NCBI GenBank assembly: GCA_017882055.1
Contig: JADGQE010000146.1
Span: forward strand, 1-9,101
DNA from: Thermoflexales bacterium
GTDB lineage: Bacteria; Chloroflexota; Anaerolineae; Fen-1058
Reading direction: 5' to 3'
Length of the DNA: 9,101 nt
Shown: piece after piece, positions 1 to 6,390 of the stretch
How positions within the stretch are numbered: position 1 is the stretch's first letter
How the letters are laid out: every line of letters begins with the position of its first letter
Program-made: the position numbers and the translations under genes
The notes under the pieces: model-generated
Seen by the model: the letters and a program-made list of their open reading frames with translations, nothing else
Database searches by the model: none
What the model was told of the DNA's origin: nothing

Positions 1-1019
1 GTTTGCCGTGCAGCCGGATCGGGACTGCGCAGTCGATCGTCGGTCGCAAATTCGCGGATCAAGCCCTGGCCCGTTTGAAAGAACGAGGGAACTTCACGCG
101 CCGCCGACAAAGCATCCCGTGACATTTGCTCGATCGATTGGCGCTTGGCTTCGCTTAGCGCCGTGGCGCTTACCGCATACAACAGCACGATGGTCAGAAC
201 CGCCGTGAACGGAATGAATGCAAACATCATGCGTCGATTGAGACCACGGGCCCACGGCGGCGCACTCTGGGCCGGCAGAGGCAATTGTCGTGCGGGCAGC
301 AAGGCCATCAAGCCCTGCGCGACGATGCCGCTCAGCACGCCTTCGGCAAGTATTGGGACAAAGAGAGCCAGGCATAGCGGCCAGGCGTAGTTAAATGCTG
401 CCAGGGCAGAGGCCGAATCCAGCGCAGAAACAAAGAAGGAAAGGAACATGATCGGCCATGTTACCAACGCCACTAAGGGGCCGGCCACAATTGGCTGACG
501 TAACACTTTAGCGAAGTTGCCGCGATAGTTCTGGCGAATGACGTAACTCGCACCCAGCCCTAACCAGAGTATCTCAAAGTGCTGCGTGATCTCGCCACCC
601 TGAAAGACTGCCTGCCAGAAACCGCCGATGACGCTTAAAAGAAAAGCCGGCCCGATTCCGAACCAATAAGCAGCCAATAAAACGGGCACTACGCCCAGTA
701 ACGGAGTCGCCGGCAATTGCGCTTGCTGCGGCGCCGGGGCGGATAGAGCACTGGCACTATTGATAGGCATCGGGGAAAAATCAGAGGAATTCAATCTAAC
801 GAGAAGCACGTTGCTCAGAATGATCGTGGCAACAGCCAAAAGCGCGATCATCAGCCAGTGCCGCCGTGTCAAGCCCAGGAAAGTACGCCTCAACCCAACC
901 AGTACAAGGAGTACGGCTAGAACGTATAGGAGCAGTAGTACCAGGCTGCGTGGATAGGCAACCGGATCCTGCTCCTGAAGCAACCAGGCAAACTTGCCTA
1001 TGAGTTCAATCGGCGGCAT
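1..1019 (-). CDS. Membrane-embedded signal-transduction sensor, N-terminal part (runs off left edge)
   Basis: An open minus-strand frame runs 339 codons from an ATG at 1019 to the window edge without a stop. The start has a good ribosome site (GGGAG, five bases upstream). The protein is very hydrophobic, with candidate membrane helices near residues 26-42, 55-74, 106-134, 178-200, 212-242 and 264-287. A polar, Ser/Ala/Pro-rich loop lies at 76-105. After the last helix comes a soluble helical stretch (288-339; SEAKRQSIEQMSRDALSAAR followed by a predicted second helix) of the sort that opens an extracytoplasmic Cache-type sensor. From family knowledge, multi-helix N-termini followed by such a segment usually continue into HAMP plus a histidine kinase, cyclase or SpoIIE-type phosphatase output domain. 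That output lies outside the window, so the signalling role is inferred. It could also be an unrelated polytopic membrane protein. It is transcribed away from the complex-I-like operon and is probably monocistronic at its 5' end. Confidence 0.72.
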   Translation of the reverse strand, partial: MPPIELIGKFAWLLQEQDPVAYPRSLVLLLLYVLAVLLVLVGLRRTFLGLTRRHWLMIALLAVATIILSNVLLVRLNSSDFSPMPINSASALSAPAPQQAQLPATPLLGVVPVLLAAYWFGIGPAFLLSVIGGFWQAVFQGGEITQHFEILWLGLGASYVIRQNYRGNFAKVLRQPIVAGPLVALVTWPIMFLSFFVSALDSASALAAFNYAWPLCLALFVPILAEGVLSGIVAQGLMALLPARQLPLPAQSAPPWARGLNRRMMFAFIPFTAVLTIVLLYAVSATALSEAKRQSIEQMSRDALSAAREVPSFFQTGQGLIREFATDDRLRSPDPAARQ

Positions 1020-1080
1020 AGCACTCCCAATCGGATCGAGCGTCGTGGCAAATCACCCGCCTGTCATCTACTCGTTTCCG

Positions 1081-1119
1081 ATTATACTCATTTCTGACCT
1101 GGGAACACGCCTTATTATA
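1081..1119 (-). promoter_or_regulatory. Candidate promoter(s) for the membrane sensor gene
   Basis: Two perfect TATAAT hexamers occur on the minus strand, at 1119-1114 and 1086-1081, about 95 and 62 bases before the sensor's ATG at 1019. The second is followed by CGG, like the TATAATCG boxes at the other end of the window. Neither has a convincing -35 at 17 bases: a TTGACA lies only 9 bases before the first box, too close for normal sigma-70 spacing. The -10 elements are seen directly; activity is inferred. Confidence 0.4.
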
Positions 1120-1167
1120 GCATCAAGTTGTCAAGCGAAAAACTCGGCAGTCCTGTCACGCTCGTTC

Positions 1168-1196
1168 TTGCAGGAATCAGCCGGGCAGGTTACAAT
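1168..1196 (+). promoter_or_regulatory. Candidate promoter for the complex-I-like operon
   Basis: TTGCAG (1168-1173), a 17-base spacer and TACAAT (1191-1196) form a plausible sigma-70 promoter, matching 3/6 and 5/6 of consensus. Initiation near 1203 would leave a leader of about 70 bases before the ATG at 1273. The rest of the 1020-1272 gap shows no other clear element on the plus strand apart from a TATTAT at 1113-1118 without a -35. Confidence 0.38.
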
Positions 1197-1272
1197 ATCG
1201 CCGCTCTCCATCTGGATCAAGCCGCGAGATTGGGTTCACACGAGCCTGGATGTGAGCTAAGTTCGAGTCTGC

Positions 1273-2892
1273 ATGATTCTTCCTCCCACCATTCCAATTG
1301 CATTTCTCATTCTAGGCGCGCTGGCCGTCGGCGCAGCCGACTTAGCGCGCTTGCGTCGACCCGGTTTATTTATGACGGTCGCCGCCAGTCTGGCGTTAGC
1401 GGCGATGCTGACCATCCGCGCCGATGGGCCAATCACACAGATCATTTCCAACTGGCTGCCCATCTCGGTCTTCGGCGTGCCCGTCAGTTTCCGGGTAGAT
1501 TCGGCCGCTTGGATTGTCGGCCTGGGCCTGATCGTGGCCTGCCTGGCAACCGCGCTGACCTGGCTGGCTTATCCGGGCAAACAACGTCCCGCACCACGCG
1601 CGGTGTCATTGCTGTTCATCGCCTGCGCCTTGGTCAGTGTGTTCGCCAGCAATTTGTTGACCCTGGCGCTTGCCTGGGGCTTGCTCGATGTCGTCTTCAT
1701 CATGGCGCTGCTCGTGCGCAGCGGTCCAGAAGTGGGCCGGCGAGCCGCGCTGGCGATTGTGCTGAACACTGCATCCACTCTATGCGTCTGGATCGCCGCA
1801 CTGCTTATACAGAACAGCCACGAGAGTCTGTACTGGAACATGCCTCATCTTGCGAGCGGACCGCAAGCCTGGCTGGCCGCTGCCGCCGCATTGCGACTGG
1901 GCTTGTATCCTCTGCATCAATGGTTACCGATCGAGCTCGGCAAGGAACCCGATCGGGCGGTGCTGCTCATCGCCGTGCCATCGGCCGTGGGGCTGGCCCT
2001 CTGGGCACGCATGTCCATTGCACACGCCCTGCCCGCTGAATCGATCGTGCCCGTGGCCGCAGCCCTGAGTGCCATCGTCGGCGCAGTGCTGGCGTGGCGC
2101 AGTCCGTGGCCGCGCGCCGGCCTGCCCTACGTCGCGCTCAGTCTGGCCGGGCTGGCCGTGATGAACGCCGTCGTGCCGGCTTCGGTTGGCACCATGACAG
2201 CGACGACACTGAACTGGCTGTTCATCATTATCTGCTTATTCATCAGTCGCGGTCTTGATCGACGATCGCCCTGGTGGCTGCTCAGTGCGGTGATAGCGGG
2301 CCTGTCCATCGCAGGTATCCCCGGCACACTCGGCTTTGTCACGCGGCAGCAAATGATCACAGGCTTGATCGATGCCCGCAGTTGGAGCCTGTTGGCAGTC
2401 TGCCTGATCGCCGAAGCCGTGTTGATCGCGGCGACCATCCGATTGATCGTCTCGCCTGCAACCGAGCAGCCGCCGGGCGGTCTCATGCGCCAGATCAGTT
2501 TCGGACTGGCGCAGATCGCGGCGGCGCTGCCGCTGCTGGTGTTAGCCTTGAAGCCCGCGCTGATTTCCGATGTTCCTTCGATCGACCAGCTACTGGCAAA
2601 AGTCAATGTGACCAACGGGCTGGCCTGGGTGCTGCCGATCATCGTCGGACTGATTCTGGCGTTGTTGAGCCGCCGCTCTGCGACGCGTGAACCGGAGGTT
2701 ATTTCCGATCAATCGGTGTGGAGCAACTGGCTGCGGCTCGAATGGGTCATCAGTCTGGCCGCAATCCCGATCCATTGGATCACTCGTTTCGTGCGCGGTA
2801 TCGCCAGCATCATCGAAGGCGAAGGTGGTCTGGTGTGGGCGTTAGTCGTGATTGTGGTTGCCGTCGTATTGTCGAGCGGCGCGATCAAGTAA
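1273..2892 (+). CDS. Divergent NuoN/NuoL/Mrp antiporter-like membrane subunit
   Basis: A 539-residue polytopic protein (roughly 14 helices) of the proton-conducting membrane transporter family shared by complex I (NuoL/M/N), Hyf/Hyc hydrogenases and Mrp antiporters. Family marks are LGLYPLHQWLP (209-218 region), aligning with the PFHxWxP loop of the broken TM7, and AGIPGTLGF (347-355), which closely matches the NuoN TM11-12 loop. By my alignment from memory, the TM5 Glu is Gly136 (Asp139 is nearby), the TM7 Lys is Arg208, the TM8 Lys is Ser/Ala, and the TM12 Lys is Arg358. A C-terminal amphipathic stretch (about 488-512) is followed by an EGEGG motif (516-520) and a last membrane helix. The ATG at 1273 is the first start after an in-frame TAA at 1258; its ribosome site is weak. 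It is the first gene of a three-gene operon. With the proton-path charges altered it may be structural or a modified ion channel rather than a normal pump. Which subunit it corresponds to is uncertain. Confidence 0.85.
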   Translation: MILPPTIPIAFLILGALAVGAADLARLRRPGLFMTVAASLALAAMLTIRADGPITQIISNWLPISVFGVPVSFRVDSAAWIVGLGLIVACLATALTWLAYPGKQRPAPRAVSLLFIACALVSVFASNLLTLALAWGLLDVVFIMALLVRSGPEVGRRAALAIVLNTASTLCVWIAALLIQNSHESLYWNMPHLASGPQAWLAAAAALRLGLYPLHQWLPIELGKEPDRAVLLIAVPSAVGLALWARMSIAHALPAESIVPVAAALSAIVGAVLAWRSPWPRAGLPYVALSLAGLAVMNAVVPASVGTMTATTLNWLFIIICLFISRGLDRRSPWWLLSAVIAGLSIAGIPGTLGFVTRQQMITGLIDARSWSLLAVCLIAEAVLIAATIRLIVSPATEQPPGGLMRQISFGLAQIAAALPLLVLALKPALISDVPSIDQLLAKVNVTNGLAWVLPIIVGLILALLSRRSATREPEVISDQSVWSNWLRLEWVISLAAIPIHWITRFVRGIASIIEGEGGLVWALVVIVVAVVLSSGAIK

Positions 2893-2910
2893 CAGACGAC
2901 CTTTTTACTC

Positions 2911-3582
2911 ATGGCTGATATTCTCAAAACACTTTCAACGGTACCAGCAACGGCCGTCATGATCGGGCTGCTCATCGCAGCGGGGTTGGTGGTCATACTC
3001 GTCAACTGGCGGCTGCTCATTTTGGCTCTGGGCGTACAGTATCTCTTGCTGGGCCTGATGCTGACGCGCGCCGTGCCGTTGGAATTGGCGGCGGTCAAAG
3101 CACTGGTCGGCATCATCATCTGCCCGGTGCTGTATATCACCGCTCGTCGCGTCAAATGGGGCCACCTCGATGAAGACGAAGAAACGGAAGAAGAAAAGCC
3201 CCGCTCGCGCCTGAGCTGGTTGATCAGTCCGGGTCTGCCGATGCGCTTGATCGTGACGCTGCTGGGCGTGGTCCTGAGTCTGAGCCTGGCGCTGCGCAAT
3301 CCACTGCCCATTGCGGGCGATCAAATCACCTCGCGCGATCTGACGATCGGCATCTTCAGTCTATTGCTGTTGGGCCTGCTCAATGCCGCGCTGAATGAGA
3401 ATCCGCTTAAGACCGGATTGGGCGTGTTGACGATGCTGGCCGGCTTCGAGCTGTTTTACACCGTGATCGAACCGACGCTGACCATCGTAGGATTGCTGGG
3501 CTTGACGAATCTAATCATCGCCTTAGCCATCTCCTATCTCACGACTGCCTGGGCCACTCATCCGCACGAGGTGCAGTTATGA
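2911..3582 (+). CDS. HyfE/NuoK-like integral membrane subunit
   Basis: A 223-residue membrane protein starting 18 bases after the previous stop. The N-terminal half has about three helices (13-32, 35-52, 58-78). A highly charged cytoplasmic linker follows (86-100: a run of Asp/Glu, then Lys/Arg). The second half has helices near 110-128, 143-161, 166-186 and 188-210. Size and topology resemble HyfE of hydrogenase 4 (about 216 residues). The last two helices resemble NuoK/MnhC, with KTGLGVLTMLAGFELF (167-182) placing Glu180 where NuoK has its TM2 glutamate. The TM3 glutamate of NuoK aligns with Asn200. In complex I and Hyf, NuoK/HyfE-type proteins bridge the antiporter-like subunits to the membrane arm, which fits its position between two such genes. 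No clear Shine-Dalgarno is seen; translation may be coupled to the upstream gene. The family call is by pattern and moderately sure; the partner complex is unknown. Confidence 0.72.
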   Translation: MADILKTLSTVPATAVMIGLLIAAGLVVILVNWRLLILALGVQYLLLGLMLTRAVPLELAAVKALVGIIICPVLYITARRVKWGHLDEDEETEEEKPRSRLSWLISPGLPMRLIVTLLGVVLSLSLALRNPLPIAGDQITSRDLTIGIFSLLLLGLLNAALNENPLKTGLGVLTMLAGFELFYTVIEPTLTIVGLLGLTNLIIALAISYLTTAWATHPHEVQL

Positions 3583-4979
3583 TGCAAAGCGTGATGCCGC
3601 TGATCCTGCTGCCGATCGCTGCGGCGATCATCACCTTCCTCGTGCGCAAGAGTTCCACGCTGGCCGCACTGATCGCGGCCGGCGCTCCAGCCGCCCTGGC
3701 GGTCTTTGCGCTGTCCAACAATCTGAGCAATCCGTTTGTCTTGCTGGGCCGCGTGATGATCCTGACCACGGGCGATCGGCTGGCGATCGTGTTCATTTTC
3801 TTGAGCGCCTCGGCCACTTTTCTCGGCATCTGGCGCACGTCACCACGCTGGACCTACTATCCGGTGGCACTGGTGGCTTTGTCGGCTGTCGCCGCGGCGC
3901 TGGGGGCGCGTCAGATCAACGCCACCGTGATCGGCGGGCGGCCTTTCGATGCGTTTCAGTATTCGGCCCTGTTCATGACCATTGCCGTGGCGTTGACGAT
4001 CTTCCCGCTGCAAGGTGGACGACCGGGTGTGGCGGGCGGCACGCTGCGCTATATGACTTTAACCGTGTTGGCGCTGCCCGCATTTCTGGCCGCAGCCTGG
4101 ACACTCGATCTGTATTCGCAAAGCCCCGATGCGACCGCTTTGGCGCAGGCTTCGATCGTGTTGATGCTGCTAGGCAGCGTGCTGTTGTTGGGGGGAGTGC
4201 CTTTTCACTCGTGGCTGTCTGCCATCTCCAGCGAATCACCGCCGCTATCCAGCGCCTTCGTACTGGGCATCATCAATGTCGGTGCGTGGTTCCTGCTGCT
4301 CGATTTTGCCCACGAGATCAAAGTCTTCGGGACCGATCCGCTGACTTTTACAGCCCTGCGCGTCGTGGGCATCACGACGGCCCTGATCGGCGGCCTCCTG
4401 GCCCTGGCTCAAAGCGACTTTGGCCGCCTGATGGGCTACGCCGTGCTGGCCGATATCGGCGTGGCTTTGACCGTATTCAGCATCCACACCGATGCCGGTT
4501 TTACAGCGGCTTTGATCGTGGTGATCGTGCGAACGTTTGGCCTGGGCTTGATGTCGATGGGCCTCGCCCTCACGCGCCAAAAATATGCCGACGACAAATT
4601 CGATACGCTGACCGGTCTGGCCTGGCGAATGCCGTGGGCGGCGGTGGCGTTGATCGTCGGCGGATTCTCACTGGCCGGCATTCCACCCTTTGCTGGCTTC
4701 GCCGGTCGATGGGCAGCTTTGCAGCAGGTTGCCTATACTGATCTGGGCACCGCACTGGCGCTGCTCTTGAGCACCATCGGTGTAGCGATCGGAACCTTGC
4801 GCGGCTTGCAGAGTATTTTGAAACCCATCGCTTCGGCCGATCGTCAACCCTTCCGCACACCGCGCTTGACCATCTTGCTGCTCGGCGGCGCTTTGGCCCT
4901 GAGTGTGATCGTCGGTTTATTCCCCGATTTAATCAGCCCCGCCATCCGGCAAATGGTGACGGCTTATCTCGGCCAGTAA
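3579..4979 (+). CDS. NuoN-like proton-translocating transporter family subunit
   Basis: A 466-residue polytopic protein whose ATG overlaps the previous stop by four bases (ATGA), with a good GAGGTG site five bases upstream, so it is translationally coupled. It is the more canonical of the two antiporter-like proteins: GGVPFHSWL (205-213) and PPLSSAF (221-227) match the TM7-8 loop, AQSDFGRLMGYAVLADIG (277-294) matches the QxDxKRLLxYSSIxxxG region, and GFSLAGIPPFAGFAGRW (362-378) matches the TM11-12 signature. GLFPD (446-450) fits the NuoN C-terminus. Key charges are nevertheless altered: the TM5 region (126-145) has no acidic residue, the Lys before PFH is hydrophobic, the TM8 Lys is Asn233 or a neighbour, and the GKF lysine is Arg377. 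The N-terminal 120 residues are poorly conserved. It is likely the partner of the first operon gene in one membrane complex. Normal proton pumping is uncertain. Confidence 0.87.
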   Translation: MMQSVMPLILLPIAAAIITFLVRKSSTLAALIAAGAPAALAVFALSNNLSNPFVLLGRVMILTTGDRLAIVFIFLSASATFLGIWRTSPRWTYYPVALVALSAVAAALGARQINATVIGGRPFDAFQYSALFMTIAVALTIFPLQGGRPGVAGGTLRYMTLTVLALPAFLAAAWTLDLYSQSPDATALAQASIVLMLLGSVLLLGGVPFHSWLSAISSESPPLSSAFVLGIINVGAWFLLLDFAHEIKVFGTDPLTFTALRVVGITTALIGGLLALAQSDFGRLMGYAVLADIGVALTVFSIHTDAGFTAALIVVIVRTFGLGLMSMGLALTRQKYADDKFDTLTGLAWRMPWAAVALIVGGFSLAGIPPFAGFAGRWAALQQVAYTDLGTALALLLSTIGVAIGTLRGLQSILKPIASADRQPFRTPRLTILLLGGALALSVIVGLFPDLISPAIRQMVTAYLGQ

Positions 4980-4982
4980 TTG

Positions 4983-5017
4983 GGCAATCGGGCAACTGGT
5001 TAATTGGTCAATTGGCC
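4983..5017 (+). repeat. Degenerate 7-bp periodic repeat tract A
   Basis: After the last operon stop the sequence falls into units of about seven bases (GGGCAAC, TGGTTAA, TTGGTCA, ATTGGCC). It shares word style with the tracts at 8634-8668 and 8779-8844, and it forms the left arms of the cruciform here. Confidence 0.45.
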
Positions 5018-5063
5018 GCTGCGCGTGGTCAACCAGTTGACCACCTTCGGCCAATCACCAGTT
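4994..5063. repeat. Nested inverted repeats (cruciform) between convergent genes
   Basis: Three concentric pairs of perfect arms lie between the converging operons: AACTGGT/ACCAGTT (4994-5000 and 5057-5063), ATTGGCCG/CGGCCAAT (5011-5018 and 5048-5055) and GTGGTCAAC/GTTGACCAC (5025-5033 and 5036-5044, with only two bases between). There is no T-tract on either side, so it is not a classical intrinsic terminator. It could still act as a bidirectional transcription block, or be a degraded mobile palindrome. Confidence 0.6.
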
Positions 5064-5072
5064 GACTAATTC

Positions 5073-6275
5073 CTAACTTCGATACGCTTCCTCAAACTTC
5101 GGCACGATCTGCTGCCAGTCGTAACGCTCAACCACAAACGATCGAGCCGCGCGGCCCAGGGCTTGTCCTCGCTCCGGATGTTGAATCAAATCGACAATGG
5201 ATCGCGCAAACGAGGTTGGATCATCGGCCAGCCACAACTCGCGTCCGTGCGTGATCGGAAACCCCTCGGCCCCCAGCGTCGTGCTGACAATCGGCGCCGC
5301 CATCGACATCGCTTCGAGCAATTTCAAGCGCGTGCCCCCGCCCATGCGCAGCGGAATCACATAGGCCGCGGCGGCGGCGATGTAAGGCCGCGTGTCTTCA
5401 ACCGCGCCCGTGATCGTGATGGAAGGCTCTGCGCGCAGCCCCTTCAAGCGCGCATGCGGGCGCTGCCCTACAATGACAAAATGCGCGTCGGGCAGCGTCT
5501 GTCGAACGAGCGGCAGCACTTCGCGCGCAAACCACAGCACCGCATCGACGTTTGGGCGGAAGTCCATCGTGCCTGTAAAGACCAAAGCGTGTGGCGGCAA
5601 ATCGATCGGCTCAACGCTTTCACGCCGATTAAAGCTTGTATCCACTCCATTCGGAACCACCTGCACTTTCAATGACGGATCGAGTTGCCGGATCGCATCT
5701 GCATCAGCTTCCGACACCGCCACCACCCGATCGGCCCGGCGGCAAATGCGGCGCTCGAAGCCGCGCAATTTGCGAGCCTGAAGCGACGAATAGAGCGCGC
5801 CTGCATTCCAGCCGCGCGCCTTGATCTCGGTTTGGGCGATGCGCTGCTGCAACAGATACTCGGCGTTGTGATCGTCGAATACGATCAGCGGCGTGCACGT
5901 CGGGGCAAGGGTCAATCCATAGCGCGCCAGCTCGATACCTTCGATCTGTAGCACATCATATTCGCCATCCGCCAGCCACGCCTGGAGTTGACGCGCATAA
6001 TCCAGCGACCACAGACGCAGGCCCATATCGGGCCACGGCGAGAGCAGCGTATCGATCGCGCGCCGGTAGATCGATCGCGGACTGCTTCGCACCGGCACCG
6101 TCGCAATGCGGCGGCACAATTGATCAAGCGGCGATGGGCCGGGCGGCGCATCGCTGAAGCTCAGCAGATCGATGGTGTGGCGCGCGGCCAGGCGGGCGAT
6201 CACGTGGTAGTTGCGCAGCGTGGTGCCTTTGTGCGGCGGATAAGGATATTGGGGAGTCAAGAAGAGAAAACGCAT
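5073..6275 (-). CDS. GT4-type glycosyltransferase (GT-B fold)
   Basis: A 400-residue protein with two Rossmann-like domains. The N-terminal acceptor domain opens with FLFLTPQYPYPPHKGTTLRN (residues 3-22), the glycine-containing entry loop of GT4 enzymes. FDDHNAEY (133-140) is the conserved inter-strand motif of the PEP-CTERM/EpsH-associated GT4 subgroup. The C-terminal donor domain has VPNGVD (207-212), LVFTGTMDFRPNVDAV (231-246) and GGGTRLKLLEAMS (312-324). The second Glu of the EX7E motif is Glu321; the first is Gly313, as is usual for this GGGTR subgroup, and Lys318 is in place to bind the donor phosphate. No signal peptide or membrane segment is visible, so it should act at the cytosolic membrane face, adding a sugar from a nucleotide donor to a lipid-linked or surface glycan. 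The start at 6275 lacks a clear ribosome site. It is the last gene of the minus-strand glycosylation cluster. Donor and acceptor are not predictable. Confidence 0.88.
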   Translation of the reverse strand: MRFLFLTPQYPYPPHKGTTLRNYHVIARLAARHTIDLLSFSDAPPGPSPLDQLCRRIATVPVRSSPRSIYRRAIDTLLSPWPDMGLRLWSLDYARQLQAWLADGEYDVLQIEGIELARYGLTLAPTCTPLIVFDDHNAEYLLQQRIAQTEIKARGWNAGALYSSLQARKLRGFERRICRRADRVVAVSEADADAIRQLDPSLKVQVVPNGVDTSFNRRESVEPIDLPPHALVFTGTMDFRPNVDAVLWFAREVLPLVRQTLPDAHFVIVGQRPHARLKGLRAEPSITITGAVEDTRPYIAAAAAYVIPLRMGGGTRLKLLEAMSMAAPIVSTTLGAEGFPITHGRELWLADDPTSFARSIVDLIQHPERGQALGRAARSFVVERYDWQQIVPKFEEAYRS

Positions 6276-6277
6276 TG

Positions 6278-6318
6278 AGATTTCTGATTTCTGATTTTAG
6301 ATTTTAGATTTTGGATTG
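6278..6318. repeat. Degenerate 7-bp periodic repeat tract B
   Basis: Five consecutive heptamers are visible: CTGATTT (6284-6290), CTGATTT (6291-6297), TAGATTT (6298-6304), TAGATTT (6305-6311) and TGGATTG (6312-6318). The tract lies directly before the GT4 start at 6275. On the minus strand it offers TAAAAT boxes that could serve as -10 elements, but no good -35 is seen. Confidence 0.7.
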
Positions 6319-6330
6319 GGCTGCCGGGGA

Positions 6331-6390
6331 CACGGAGAGCGCTGAGTTATCTTGAAAGACTCAGCGTCCTCTGCGCTCTCTGCAGTAAAG
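6331..6390. repeat. Palindromic intergenic repeat with two alternative stems
   Basis: CGCTGAGT (6340-6347) pairs with ACTCAGCG (6359-6366) around an 11-base loop. GAGAGCGC (6335-6342) can instead pair with GCGCTCTC (6373-6380). The two stems share bases and exclude each other. The right half (TCCTCTGCGCTCTCTGCAGT) looks like the widespread bacterial intergenic family of the form CTCTGCGTCCTCTGCGTCTC. It sits right behind the stop of the PIG-V-like gene and could attenuate read-through into the downstream GT4 gene. Confidence 0.6.

Noticed and set aside
94..390. Short open frames on both strands near the left edge
   Set aside because: They lie inside the sensor gene, whose frame is open for 339 codons with coherent membrane helices and a good ribosome site.
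1114..1136. TTGACA plus TATAAT as a strong sigma-70 promoter on the minus strand
   Set aside because: Both hexamers are perfect, but only nine bases separate them, too few for one promoter; the -10 is kept only as a candidate.
1128..2039. 303-codon plus-strand open frame
   Set aside because: It overlaps the NuoN/NuoL-like gene in another frame; the product is rich in Arg, Ser, His and Gly with no domain pattern, as expected from GC-rich out-of-frame translation.
2709..3311. 200-codon minus-strand open frame
   Set aside because: Antisense to the ends of two operon genes; Ser/Thr/Arg-rich with no recognisable family.
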